Positions 1 to 8,634 of a stretch of 37,317 nt of DNA are shown piece after piece. The notes beneath the pieces are model-generated. The model saw only the letters and a program-made list of their open reading frames with translations. It was not told the origin of the DNA and did not search any database. Source of the stretch: Pseudomonadota bacterium (lineage in GTDB: Bacteria > Pseudomonadota > Gammaproteobacteria > Steroidobacterales > Steroidobacteraceae); NCBI GenBank assembly GCA_025360865.1, contig JANYBG010000171.1, positions 1-37,317 on the forward strand. Reading direction: 5' to 3'. Each line of letters begins with the position of its first letter. The first letter of the stretch is position 1. The translations under genes and the position numbers were made by a program.

Positions 1-1137
1 TTTGTGTTGCCAGGCAAACGCTTTCACTTTGTCTCCAACGTAGACGGGCATGAGCTGGCGGCCGTGCTCAAGCGCGTCAAACCCGAGAGTACGCTGTTTT
101 TGATTGCCAGCAAAACGTTCACCACCATTGAGACCATGACCAATGCGCAGTCGGCCAAGTCCTGGTTTCAATCGCAGGGTGGTACTGATATTGCACGCCA
201 CTTTGCCGCCCTGACCACCAATGTGCCGGCGGCCAATGCCTTTGGCATCAGCACGACTTTTGGTTTTTGGGATTGGGTAGGTGGGCGCTATTCGATGTGG
301 TCGGCCATCGGGTTGCCGTTGGCGATTGCTATCGGTGCCGAGGGTTTTCGTGAGTTTCTGGCCGGTGCGCACGACATGGATGAGCATTTTCGGACTTCCG
401 CTTTGGCGAGCAACTTGCCCGTTCGGCTGGCACTGCTGGACGTCTGGTACCGTAATTTCCATGGTTTCACGAGTCGCTCCATCGCGCCCTACCACAGCGC
501 GCTGCGCCGTCTGCCGGCCTATTTGCAGCAGCTGGAGATGGAGAGCAACGGCAAGTCGGTGATGCTCGATGGCACGCCCGTCGAGTGCCAGACCGCGGCC
601 GTCATCTGGGGTGAGCCGGGGGATAACGCGCAGCACTCATTTTTTCAGCTGTTGCACCAGGGCACCGCGCGCGCGGCATTCGATTTCCTGGTTCCGGCGC
701 GGTCTTCGTGTGGCAACCAGACGCAACAGGATCTGGCGATCGCCAGTTGCTTCGCGCAGGCGCAGGCCTTCGTGGATGGGCAGAGCGCGCAAACGGTAAG
801 GACTCAGCTTAAGGCGCAGCAGATGCCGGCGGCCCAAATCGAAGCGCTCGTCCCGCACAAGGTGCATGCCGGCAACCGCCCTAGCACCATCGTGGTGTTT
901 CAGCAACTGGATCCAGCCACGCTCGGCAAGCTCATCGCGCTCTATGAGCACAGCGTGCTCACCCAGAGCGTTGTCTGGGGCGTCAACGCGTTCGACCAGT
1001 GGGGGGTGGAGCTGGGCAAGAAGCTTACCTCCGAGCTGGTGCCAGCCGTGCGCGAGCCGGGCGGCGGTCATGCCGCGCCGCCGGCGTTGCTCGATCTGCT
1101 TTCAACCGTCGCGAAGTGGCGCGGGACGCGGCCGTGA
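1..1137 (+). CDS. pgi: Glucose-6-phosphate isomerase, 3' part
   Basis: This is the C-terminal ~378 residues of phosphoglucose isomerase, which interconverts glucose-6-P and fructose-6-P in the cytoplasm. The reading frame is open at base 1, and the family is about 550 residues long, so roughly 170 N-terminal residues lie outside the window; the GTG at base 4 is not the true start. Visible family marks are the phosphate-binding ASKTFTTIET segment, the signature GGRYSMWSAIGLPLAIAIG, the active-site stretch AQHSFFQLLHQGT with its histidine, and the second signature GVNAFDQWGVELGKKL. Fructose-6-P feeds GDP-mannose and UDP-GlcNAc synthesis, so its place beside a polysaccharide locus is sensible. 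The TGA at 1135-1137 overlaps the GTG of the next gene. Confidence 0.97.
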   Translation, partial: FVLPGKRFHFVSNVDGHELAAVLKRVKPESTLFLIASKTFTTIETMTNAQSAKSWFQSQGGTDIARHFAALTTNVPAANAFGISTTFGFWDWVGGRYSMWSAIGLPLAIAIGAEGFREFLAGAHDMDEHFRTSALASNLPVRLALLDVWYRNFHGFTSRSIAPYHSALRRLPAYLQQLEMESNGKSVMLDGTPVECQTAAVIWGEPGDNAQHSFFQLLHQGTARAAFDFLVPARSSCGNQTQQDLAIASCFAQAQAFVDGQSAQTVRTQLKAQQMPAAQIEALVPHKVHAGNRPSTIVVFQQLDPATLGKLIALYEHSVLTQSVVWGVNAFDQWGVELGKKLTSELVPAVREPGGGHAAPPALLDLLSTVAKWRGTRP

Positions 1138-2561
1138 AGCGCCGCACCCTGCTGGTGGGGCCGGCCCTGCTGGCCGCCGCCGGGCGGCTTGCCGCACAGG
1201 GACGTCGCGCACGCGGCGCGACTGAGAACACCGGTAACCCGGCCGGAGGCGATGGTGCCTACCCGACTTTCGACCTGCGCCACCACGGCGCGGACCCGAC
1301 TGGCACGGCGATGAGCGACGCCGCTGTGGCGAGCGCGCTGCGCGCGTGCGGTGCGGCGGGCGGCAGAATTCGCATTCCCGCCGGGGTATACGCGTTCGCC
1401 CAACCCATAGACCTGGCCGGCCGGCGCAGCATCATCCTCGAGGGAGACGCGGTCGCGACCGGTGGAGGACAGGCGGCCACGCGTCTGAGCTATACCAGGG
1501 GCGACGGAGTCTTCATCAACATGAATTCCGCGGTCGGTTGCCAGCTGCGTGGCGTGCAGATCTCGCACGCCGATCCGCGCTTCAAGGGCACGTACCTCAA
1601 GTGCAGCAACGCCGGGGTGAATGATCCGGCGTTCTGTGGACTGTTCGATTGCGTGATGGGGTCGTCCGTCGGCGCCGGGGTCGTCCATGTCGACCTGGAT
1701 AAGTGCATCGAGTTCACAGCCGAGCGCTGCAATTTCATCGGCGGCGATCCCTCGATTCGCGGGCGCTCGTCCGGCGCCTATTCCAACGCCATTCGCTTCC
1801 GTGACTGCCAGTGGGCTGACAGCCGCGGTGTGCCCGTGCTCAATGGCGGGCAGGCCTGGACCTTCGAAGGATGCGCGTTTGAAGGCTTGCGGTCAGGTGC
1901 CGCCGGAGCCCTTTATTGCGCCGACGGCGCTACCGCGTTCAACGGCCTCATCATCACTGGATGCTGGTTCGGGGATGCCACTGCCGGGGGAAGCTGGATC
2001 GACATTTGCGGAAATGGCGTGTTCATTGGGGGCAATTACATTTCCGGCACTTCGCGCGGTCCAACCGCGATGACTTTGCGAAAGTCCGTGGGTGTGCAGG
2101 TGACCGGCAATCTCCTGGATCAACTGCTCGTCGGGATCGACTTCGCGCAAGCTCCCTGCCAGGACATCGTCGTCCAGGGGAACATCGCATCCGTCGTCGG
2201 TACTGGCTTCCGCAACGCGGAAAACGTCCGTCCGGGTACCCTCGTATGGGGCCCCAACTACGGCTTTGGTGAACCGGGTAACGCCCACCAGCGCCTGGCC
2301 GTCACCGGCTACGTGGCGGATGCCGCCGCCGGCGTGCTGCGACAGTGGGGCACGGTGCCCGTTCCCGGGGGTAACGCCACGCATCGGGTCGAGTTTCCGC
2401 TGAAATTTCCGACCGAATGTTTCAACGTTGTCGCCACTCTCGCAAGCGGGACGGGTGCGGGCACGGTGGGCGTTTCCGCCCTCACCTCGGGCACCTTCGA
2501 GGCAAGCGTGCAGGGCGCATCGGGCGGCGCGACCGTGTCCTGGCAGGCCATCGGGCACTAA
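1134..2561 (+). CDS. Secreted beta-helix (pectate-lyase-3-like) protein with phage tail-fibre-like C-terminus
   Basis: The start is GTG 1134, overlapping the pgi stop (GTGA), giving 475 residues; more upstream starts would run deep into pgi. The N-terminus MKRRTLLVGPALLAAAGRLAAQ looks like a signal peptide, with an RR pair that could suit Tat export. Residues ~40-90 (FDLRHHGADPTGT, then GGRIRIPAGVYAF) match the opening of the Pectate_lyase_3/GH55-type beta-helix family. After this come irregular short rungs such as FRDCQW, FEGCAF, ITGCWF, IGGNYI and VTGNLL, typical of right-handed parallel beta-helices. The last ~80 residues (from ~393: GVLRQWG, VEFPLKFPTE, ending SWQAIGH) resemble the C-terminal domain of phage tail fibres. 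Substrate and activity are unknown; a lyase, hydrolase or binding protein for the locus polymer is an inference. Confidence 0.8.
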   Translation: MKRRTLLVGPALLAAAGRLAAQGRRARGATENTGNPAGGDGAYPTFDLRHHGADPTGTAMSDAAVASALRACGAAGGRIRIPAGVYAFAQPIDLAGRRSIILEGDAVATGGGQAATRLSYTRGDGVFINMNSAVGCQLRGVQISHADPRFKGTYLKCSNAGVNDPAFCGLFDCVMGSSVGAGVVHVDLDKCIEFTAERCNFIGGDPSIRGRSSGAYSNAIRFRDCQWADSRGVPVLNGGQAWTFEGCAFEGLRSGAAGALYCADGATAFNGLIITGCWFGDATAGGSWIDICGNGVFIGGNYISGTSRGPTAMTLRKSVGVQVTGNLLDQLLVGIDFAQAPCQDIVVQGNIASVVGTGFRNAENVRPGTLVWGPNYGFGEPGNAHQRLAVTGYVADAAAGVLRQWGTVPVPGGNATHRVEFPLKFPTECFNVVATLASGTGAGTVGVSALTSGTFEASVQGASGGATVSWQAIGH

Positions 2562-2566
2562 CCACG

Positions 2567-2597
2567 GGCAGCGGCGGCAAGCCGAGCTGCCGCTGCC
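2567..2597. terminator. Hairpin between convergent genes (candidate bidirectional terminator)
   Basis: Perfect 9-bp inverted repeat, GGCAGCGGC (2567-2575) and GCCGCTGCC (2589-2597), with a 13-nt loop. It fills almost the whole gap between the convergent beta-helix gene and wzi. There is no clear T-run on either side, so intrinsic termination is plausible but unproven. Confidence 0.55.
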
Positions 2598-4577
2598 TCA
2601 GAAGTGGTAACTGAGCGAGAGCACCCCGCCGCTGATGTCGTAGAAGCTGTCCGGGCGATTCGTTCGGATGTCATTCGGCAACAACCGGTCGCGCGCCACG
2701 TTGTCGTAGTAGCGTGCCTCCAGTCCCAGGTCCACGTGCGGGAAAAGATCGCGCCACTGCAGGCCCAATCCGTAGTAGAAGCCGTAGGCGGGCGTACCCA
2801 ATGAATAGCGCGCCGCGCCGAGAAATCCGGTCGCGGCCAGGGGGCTGTGGCCGATTCGGTACCGATAGTCTATGAGGCGCGCGCCAATTAAGCTATGACC
2901 GTCAACCCGGTCGAAATCCAGTCGTGCACCGAGGTCGCTGTGCTCCGAAACGCCACGCCGCGCGCCGAGCGCCAAGTGAGGCTCCGTGGCGAACGAACCG
3001 GTGACAATCGGCGTGTTTTCGGTGAGATCAGTGCGCACGCGGAATTCGCTCGCGCCCGCCTCGACGAAAATCTGTGCGCTGGCGTCTTCAACGCCGCCGA
3101 CGGAATCTTCGCTGTTCAGCAATGCGCTGTTCAGCCTCTGGCTGGTGGCGTCGTTATAGCGTACGAAGCCTGCCAGGCGGCCGAAGCTGCGGCCGAAGAC
3201 GTCGCTGCCGCTGTCCAGCTGCGCACCGACGACCATGCCGCGCCACGGCCGCGAGTAACCGACGGTTATCTGATGAAAGCGCTGGTACGGAATCTGCCCG
3301 TAGACCTGGTTCTCAAGCATGCGGTAACGCAGTTGCACCTGGCCGCCGAAGCTGGCATCCCAGATGAGCTGAGCCATCGCGCTGCGGCCGCCGACCGGAT
3401 CATTGAACAGCCGCTCGTCACCGAACCAGTTACTCACGACCAGACCATCGTTGGTCATTCCGTCCTGCCAGATCGGGTGTGTGTACCAGGAGTTCTGCCA
3501 CTCCGTGGCCTCAAGTGTCAGGTCGAAGCGCGAGGCTAGGCGCGGGAAGTGAATTCCCCACGAGAGAGCCGAGTTGCCTAGCAGGTAGTTGCGCCCGTGT
3601 GAGGTGTCCTCACCGGCGTATTCGGCGTAGACAGCGAACGGCACTCTGCCGGGAAAGAGAAAACTGCTAATCAGCGATGCTTCCTGGTTGGTGGCTTTTT
3701 GGTCCGCGCTGAGACCCGGGTTGAGGTTGGAGTAGCGCGAGGGATTTACAAGCGCCCGGAGCAGATCGGTAATCGAACCGCCACCGCGCGCTCCTCCGCC
3801 GAATTGCGCCAGACGGTTGACGCCGAAGGACCAGCCGCTCACCGGTTCCATGGTGAGTTGCAGGCCCCCGAGGCGCGGGTTGCCGCTGGTATAGCTGTTC
3901 TGCGAGACGATACGGTCCGAGCGCGACATGCGCGCCTCGAAGATGTCGTAGGTCAGGCCCAGGCGCGTGAGTGGCTCGGAGTTCGAGATGCCGACTGATG
4001 GCATCGTGGGCGCCTCGGTGCTCATCAGCATGCTGCTGTCGGTCATCGGCGAGAACCAGTGCGGTTTGTAACCAATGTCGAGCTGCGCCTTGCTGAAGCC
4101 CGCGCTGAGGTAGGTTCCGGTGAAGCTCTCGCGGCCGTCGTAGCCGACGCCGCCCAGGTTGATGATCAGGTAGTCATTGAGTTGGACGTAGCCTGCGAAT
4201 GAGACGTCCCAGGCACTTCGATTGCCTTCTCCATATCGGTTTGGCAGGGGGTCGTCCGCGCCATGGGTCGCCGCCGCCTCGACACTCGCGTGGGTGAGCG
4301 CTGTGTCGTGGGTGTACCGGCGCAGGTACTTCGCGACCCGATCGCACAGCTCGTGATCGATCGCGCAGGCCTTGGGAAGGGCGTCCAGAACCGTGGCCGC
4401 GGCGATCGGCCGGCGCAGTACGGGCTTGCCTCCCAGGATCAGCACGCGCTCAATCTGCGCCTCGATTTCCGGCTCGAGGTTCAAAGGCAGATACGGCGTG
4501 ACCCCGGTGGCGACGGCGGTCGCCTGATAAGCGAACAAGACGCTGGCGGCTATGGGGACAAGTCGTTTCATGGTCAT
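2598..4577 (-). CDS. wzi: Capsule assembly Wzi family outer-membrane protein
   Basis: A ~659-residue outer-membrane barrel of the Wzi family, whose E. coli member anchors capsule polysaccharide at the cell surface. The start is taken at ATG 4577 (MTMKRLVPIAASV), which gives a clean signal peptide; ATG 4571 is equally possible, TTG 4592 is less likely, and no strong ribosome site is visible. The mature N-terminus (TPYLPLNLEPEIEAQIERV, then ILGGKPVLRRPI) is typical of gammaproteobacterial Wzi-like proteins. The rest is rich in alternating aromatic/polar strands (WDVSFAGYVQLND, LDIGYKPHWFSPM), and the protein ends in SYHF with a terminal Phe as expected of a Bam substrate. It is longer than E. 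coli Wzi (about 480 residues). It is divergent from the Wza-like gene and convergent with the beta-helix gene. Confidence 0.88.
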   Translation of the reverse strand: MTMKRLVPIAASVLFAYQATAVATGVTPYLPLNLEPEIEAQIERVLILGGKPVLRRPIAAATVLDALPKACAIDHELCDRVAKYLRRYTHDTALTHASVEAAATHGADDPLPNRYGEGNRSAWDVSFAGYVQLNDYLIINLGGVGYDGRESFTGTYLSAGFSKAQLDIGYKPHWFSPMTDSSMLMSTEAPTMPSVGISNSEPLTRLGLTYDIFEARMSRSDRIVSQNSYTSGNPRLGGLQLTMEPVSGWSFGVNRLAQFGGGARGGGSITDLLRALVNPSRYSNLNPGLSADQKATNQEASLISSFLFPGRVPFAVYAEYAGEDTSHGRNYLLGNSALSWGIHFPRLASRFDLTLEATEWQNSWYTHPIWQDGMTNDGLVVSNWFGDERLFNDPVGGRSAMAQLIWDASFGGQVQLRYRMLENQVYGQIPYQRFHQITVGYSRPWRGMVVGAQLDSGSDVFGRSFGRLAGFVRYNDATSQRLNSALLNSEDSVGGVEDASAQIFVEAGASEFRVRTDLTENTPIVTGSFATEPHLALGARRGVSEHSDLGARLDFDRVDGHSLIGARLIDYRYRIGHSPLAATGFLGAARYSLGTPAYGFYYGLGLQWRDLFPHVDLGLEARYYDNVARDRLLPNDIRTNRPDSFYDISGGVLSLSYHF

Positions 4578-4769
4578 GGCGGACGTCGTCAACGGAATCG
4601 GCCAATTTCAGTTATGCCACAGAGGCCAGTGTGCCTTAAATTTCTGGCCGTTATTGGAGTCGCGTAGCGGTCACAAAGCCTTTGCTTGGAGTACAATAAT
4701 TACTCAGCGCCAGCCGGTTGCCAGCAGCCACCGTTCGCGCAGGGCGAGAATTCGAATGTAGGGGTTGGC
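4578..4769. promoter_or_regulatory. Divergent wzi / exporter intergenic region
   Basis: A 192-bp region holding the 5' ends of wzi (minus) and the Wza-like exporter (plus). It is more AT-rich than its flanks, notably the stretch around 4636-4660. The one promoter-like element that can be pointed to reads toward the exporter and is listed separately; none could be assigned for wzi. Confidence 0.5.
4670..4697 (+). promoter_or_regulatory. Candidate sigma-70 promoter for the polysaccharide operon
   Basis: GTCACA at 4670-4675 (4 of 6 matches to TTGACA), a 16-nt spacer, then TACAAT at 4692-4697 (5 of 6 matches to TATAAT). It lies about 73 bp upstream of the chosen TTG start of the exporter. The same spacing and -10 hexamer occur before the WbpM-like gene. 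Confidence 0.4.
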
Positions 4770-7730
4770 TTGCTGAAGCGTTTTCCGTGGCTATTCATTG
4801 CGGTGGGGCTATTCGGCGCCTGTTTTATCTTAATTGCGCAGCGCGTTCCTGCGCAGACGGCGTCGCCCACACAAGATCAGCTACAGATGTTTCAAGGCCT
4901 TACGCCTGAACAGCAGCAAGCGATCCTGCAGTCGATAGGTGGTGGTGGCTCGTTGGGGGGGCTCGGCGGCGGCCTTGGCTCAGGGGGCAACAATTCGGGC
5001 CTCCCAGGCAGTCGCGGAATGCAGTCTGATTCTCGGCAGTTGGGGCAGCAGAACCGCCGAGCGTCGCAGGAGGAGGAAGAGCCCGAGCCGGTGATCCCCG
5101 AGCTCAAGGCACAAGACTGGTTGATCATCGAGATCGACTACCAACTACCGCCCCGCCCGGTCCCCCCGTACCTGCAATCCCTGTACTCCGCACAGGCCGC
5201 CGCACTGACGAACAACGGCGCGACGCCAGGCTCGGCTTTGCCGCCGGGCACGCCGGCCGCAGCGCTCGGAGCTGCCGCTGTGGGCCAGCCCGCAGCCACG
5301 CCCGCACCCGACTCCAACAATGCGATGGCGCCCGAGGACAAGGCGCGACTCGATGCGCTGATGGTGCTCATACGCTCCAAGAACCCCTACCAGCTATCGC
5401 GCGATGGGGCCTTGTCACTGCCCGGGTTTCCGCCGATACAGCTGCTGGGTCTTACCGAGGAACAGGCGACTCTGCGGCTAAGGGCCGAGCCGACGCTACG
5501 CGGATTGGACGTCAGGCTCACCCGACTGCCCCTCAAGAAGACCGGCGTTGAAGGGCTCAAACCGTTCGGTTACGACCTGTTCGACCATGCGCCCTCGACG
5601 TTCGCTCCGGTGACGGATGTTCCGGTACCGTCGGACTACATCGTGGGTGCGGGCGATCAGTTTCACGTGCAACTGTACGGTAGCCAGAATCGCGCGTTGA
5701 AGCTCACCGTGGCGCGAGATGGCAGCGTCAGCTTTCCCGAACTCGGACCCATAAGGGTGGCTGGGCAGAATTTCAACCGGGTCAAGGAAAGCCTGGAATC
5801 GCGAGTCGAGCGTCAGATGACCGGGGTGCGTGCGAACGTGACGATGGGCGACACGCGTTCAATACGCGTGTTCGTGCTCGGAGAAGCGCGCAATGCCGGC
5901 TCATATACGATTAGCGGCCTGGGGACGATTACTTCGGCGCTCTACGCGGCAGGTGGCGTGCGTAAGACCGGCTCGCTGCGTGACGTGCAGCTGAAGCGTC
6001 ACGGCGCAGTGGTTCGTCGATTCGACCTGTACGACATGCTGATTCGCGGAGATACGAAAGACGATAGTCAGCTGCTGCAGGGTGATGTCGTGTTCGTGCC
6101 CACGGTCGGGTCGACCGTAAGTGTCGATGGTGAAGTCCGCCGTCCCGCCATATACGAGATCCGCGCCGAATCCTCGGTGCGCGACGTGTTACAGCTGGCC
6201 GGAGGTGTCACTCCCGAGGCTGATCCTTCGAAGGCGATGTTGACTCGCATCGAGGCCAATGAACATCGCGTCGTCATGCCGCTCGATCTGGGGAACGCGG
6301 GCAGCACAGCGCCTGTGCGCAACGGAGATGTGATCCGTGTCCTGCGCCTGCGACCGACGCTTGACTCCGGTGTTGTGGTATCCGGTCACCTGTATGCGCC
6401 CGGCGCGTTCGCTTACCGCAACGGCATGCGCCTGTCCGACGTGCTGTCCTCGATAGATGACCTGAAGCCCGACGCCGATCTTCACTATCTCTTGGTGCGC
6501 CGGGAGTCGCCCGTTGACCGGCGCATCAGCGTTTTCTCTGTGGACCTGGAGGCCGCGCTGCGCGCGCCACACTCGCCAGCGGATCTCGAGCTGATGCCCC
6601 GCGATCGGATCACCGTGTTCGACCTTGCCTCGGGCCGCGACCGAGTGATCCAGCCAGTGCTCGATGAGTTGAAGCTTCAGGGCACTGCGGGACAACCGTC
6701 CGCTCTGGTGCACGTCGACGGCCGAGTGCACGTGCCGGGCGACTATCCGCTCGAACCTGGAATGACTGTACGCGACCTGGTGCGCGCCGCTGGCGGCACG
6801 CTTGACTCAGCCTACGGACGGGCCGCCGAGCTGACCCGTTACAGCGTAAGCGATGGTGAATCGCGCCACACCGAACTGATACGTATCGATCTATCCGGCG
6901 CGCTGCGTGGCGACGCCGCAGCGAACAGAAGCCTGCAGCCTTTCGACACGCTCAGCGTGCGGGAGGTGCCGCTGTGGGGGGAAATGGAAAGCGTCACTCT
7001 CAAGGGTGAAGTGCGGTTCCCCGGTGCGTACTCAATTCGGCGGGGCGAGACGCTTCAGTCGGTGGTGAGCAGAGCCGGCGGGCTGACGGACTTCTCCTTT
7101 CCAGAAGGTAGCGTGTTCACCCGTGAGTCCCTCAGAAAGCGCGAGCAAGAACAAATGGACCTGCTGGCTGACCGCATGCAGCGGGATCTGTCGATCCTCG
7201 CGTTGCAGAGTGCCGCGACGAGTCAGGGAGGAGGCGGCGCCGGGGCTCTGGCAATTGGTCAGACATTACTCGGGCAGCTACGCACGTCGCGTGCCGTAGG
7301 CAGGCTGGTTATCGATCTGCCACGATTGATGCGTGAGCCAGCGGACTCGCCGGCCGACGTGATCCTGCGCGGTGGGGACGAGCTGATTGTGCCGCGGTCA
7401 CAGCAGCAGGTGACCATCATCGGCGAAGTGCAGACGTCCACTTCGCTTCTCTACAGCCCACATCTGTCGCGCGACGATTACATCTCACTCAGCGGCGGTA
7501 CCACGCGCCGGGCCGACCGAGCTCGCATATACGTTGTGCGCGCCAACGGTAGCGTGATAGCTCGCGAAGGCAGCCGCTGGTTCGACCGGGGTTCGGTGCC
7601 AATCATGCCCGGCGACACGATCGTCGTGCCGCTGGATGCCGAAAAGATGCCCTCGCTGCCGTTCTGGCTCGCAGTGACCCAGATCCTGTACAACGTCGCG
7701 ATCGCAGTAGCCGCGGTGCACGCGCTCTAA
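4770..7730 (+). CDS. Wza-like polysaccharide export protein with about six SLBB domains
   Basis: An outer-membrane/periplasmic polysaccharide exporter of 986 residues. The start is TTG 4770, preceded by AGGGG at a good distance; an upstream in-frame TTG at 4686 sits on the candidate promoter and is rejected. After a hydrophobic signal segment (LFIAVGLFGACFILIAQ) come a Q-rich stretch, a Gly-rich linker and an acidic EEEEPEPV patch. A Poly_export domain follows (SDYIVGAGDQFHVQLYG), then repeated SLBB units beginning VFVLGEARNAGSY, VSVDGEVRRPAIY, VVVSGHLYAPGAF, VHVDGRVHVPGDY, VTLKGEVRFPGAY and VTIIGEVQTS. E. coli Wza is about 380 residues, so this is a large expansion. The C-terminus (LAVTQILYNVAIAVAAV) is a hydrophobic helix. 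The Cys in the signal region is followed by more hydrophobic residues and does not form a good lipobox. The wzz-like gene follows after 1 bp. Confidence 0.9.
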   Translation: MLKRFPWLFIAVGLFGACFILIAQRVPAQTASPTQDQLQMFQGLTPEQQQAILQSIGGGGSLGGLGGGLGSGGNNSGLPGSRGMQSDSRQLGQQNRRASQEEEEPEPVIPELKAQDWLIIEIDYQLPPRPVPPYLQSLYSAQAAALTNNGATPGSALPPGTPAAALGAAAVGQPAATPAPDSNNAMAPEDKARLDALMVLIRSKNPYQLSRDGALSLPGFPPIQLLGLTEEQATLRLRAEPTLRGLDVRLTRLPLKKTGVEGLKPFGYDLFDHAPSTFAPVTDVPVPSDYIVGAGDQFHVQLYGSQNRALKLTVARDGSVSFPELGPIRVAGQNFNRVKESLESRVERQMTGVRANVTMGDTRSIRVFVLGEARNAGSYTISGLGTITSALYAAGGVRKTGSLRDVQLKRHGAVVRRFDLYDMLIRGDTKDDSQLLQGDVVFVPTVGSTVSVDGEVRRPAIYEIRAESSVRDVLQLAGGVTPEADPSKAMLTRIEANEHRVVMPLDLGNAGSTAPVRNGDVIRVLRLRPTLDSGVVVSGHLYAPGAFAYRNGMRLSDVLSSIDDLKPDADLHYLLVRRESPVDRRISVFSVDLEAALRAPHSPADLELMPRDRITVFDLASGRDRVIQPVLDELKLQGTAGQPSALVHVDGRVHVPGDYPLEPGMTVRDLVRAAGGTLDSAYGRAAELTRYSVSDGESRHTELIRIDLSGALRGDAAANRSLQPFDTLSVREVPLWGEMESVTLKGEVRFPGAYSIRRGETLQSVVSRAGGLTDFSFPEGSVFTRESLRKREQEQMDLLADRMQRDLSILALQSAATSQGGGGAGALAIGQTLLGQLRTSRAVGRLVIDLPRLMREPADSPADVILRGGDELIVPRSQQQVTIIGEVQTSTSLLYSPHLSRDDYISLSGGTTRRADRARIYVVRANGSVIAREGSRWFDRGSVPIMPGDTIVVPLDAEKMPSLPFWLAVTQILYNVAIAVAAVHAL

Positions 7731-7731
7731 C

Positions 7732-8634
7732 ATGAAAGATGCCGCCACACCGGCGCGCGATCAGTACCTGAGCATTGCCGGGCTGTTCGCGCAGATCAGG
7801 GCCTGGCCCGTGACGTTCCTTGTGACTTTGCTGCTCACAATGGCCGCCGTCATAACGTATTCGTACCTCAAGACACCCGTGTACCGCGGGGTCGTCAAGG
7901 CGATGCCGCGCGAAAATGACAGCGCCGGTGGTGGCGGCCTCCAGTCCGTGCTGGGCCAGTTTGGCGGTCTGGCCGCCCTGGCGGGTTTGTCATTTGGCTC
8001 CGTTAGCGAACAGGAATCACTGGCATTGCTGAAAAGCAGGGCCTTGTTCACTCAGTTCGCAAGTGAACAGAACCTGCTGCCGCTGTTGTTTCCCGATAGA
8101 TGGGATGCTAAAGCCGGGCGATGGCGTGGTGATCCGGCTCTCGCGCCGACCATGGATGACGCGTGGGGAATGTTCGATGGCGGCATTCGCCGCGTCAGCG
8201 CTGATCCGAAGACCCAGCTGATCACCCTCGATGTCACCTGGCGGGACCGTCGCCAGGCCGCGGAATGGGCTAATGAACTCGTACGGCTCGCGAATGAGCA
8301 ACTGCGACAGCGCGCGTTGCGAGAGTCCGCGTCGAGCATCGCCTCCTATCAGGAACAGGTCGCCCATGTGGATGCGGTCGAACTCAGGCAATCCATCTAC
8401 AAGCTGCTGGAAGTCCAAGTCAATCGCAGTGTCGTGGCGAAATCCCGCTTGGATTACGCACTCACGGTGATCGACCCGGCGGTGGTGCCAGATGCGAAAC
8501 GCTATGTGTCGCCTCGTCGGTTCTTGATGTTGGTCGTTTCCGGACCGCTGGGCTTGTTCGCTGGTGTATGCGCCGTCGTGTTCGCCGCATTCGCCAAGGG
8601 GATGTTGGCCGCTATGCGGCCAGCGCGTTGGTAA
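7732..8634 (+). CDS. wzz: Wzz-family chain-length determinant (no kinase domain)
   Basis: A 300-residue inner-membrane polysaccharide co-polymerase. The N-terminal membrane segment (residues ~26-45) is followed by the Wzz beta-strand pattern (KTPVYRGVVKAMPREN), a Gly-rich GGGGLQSVLGQFGGL stretch, and a periplasmic helical region (VTWRDRRQAAEWANELVRLANEQL). The second membrane segment (~263-286) is preceded by the proline-rich motif IDPAVVP and SPRRF typical of Wzz. The protein ends soon after it, with no Walker motifs or Tyr-rich tail, so it is Wzz-like and not a Wzc-type kinase. The family sets polymer length together with a Wzy polymerase. It begins 1 bp after the exporter stop, so translational coupling is likely. 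Confidence 0.88.
   Translation: MKDAATPARDQYLSIAGLFAQIRAWPVTFLVTLLLTMAAVITYSYLKTPVYRGVVKAMPRENDSAGGGGLQSVLGQFGGLAALAGLSFGSVSEQESLALLKSRALFTQFASEQNLLPLLFPDRWDAKAGRWRGDPALAPTMDDAWGMFDGGIRRVSADPKTQLITLDVTWRDRRQAAEWANELVRLANEQLRQRALRESASSIASYQEQVAHVDAVELRQSIYKLLEVQVNRSVVAKSRLDYALTVIDPAVVPDAKRYVSPRRFLMLVVSGPLGLFAGVCAVVFAAFAKGMLAAMRPARW

Noticed and set aside
4686-4769. Upstream TTG start adding 28 residues to the exporter
   Set aside because: It overlaps the candidate -10 region, has no ribosome site, and hides the signal peptide; TTG 4770 follows AGGGG.
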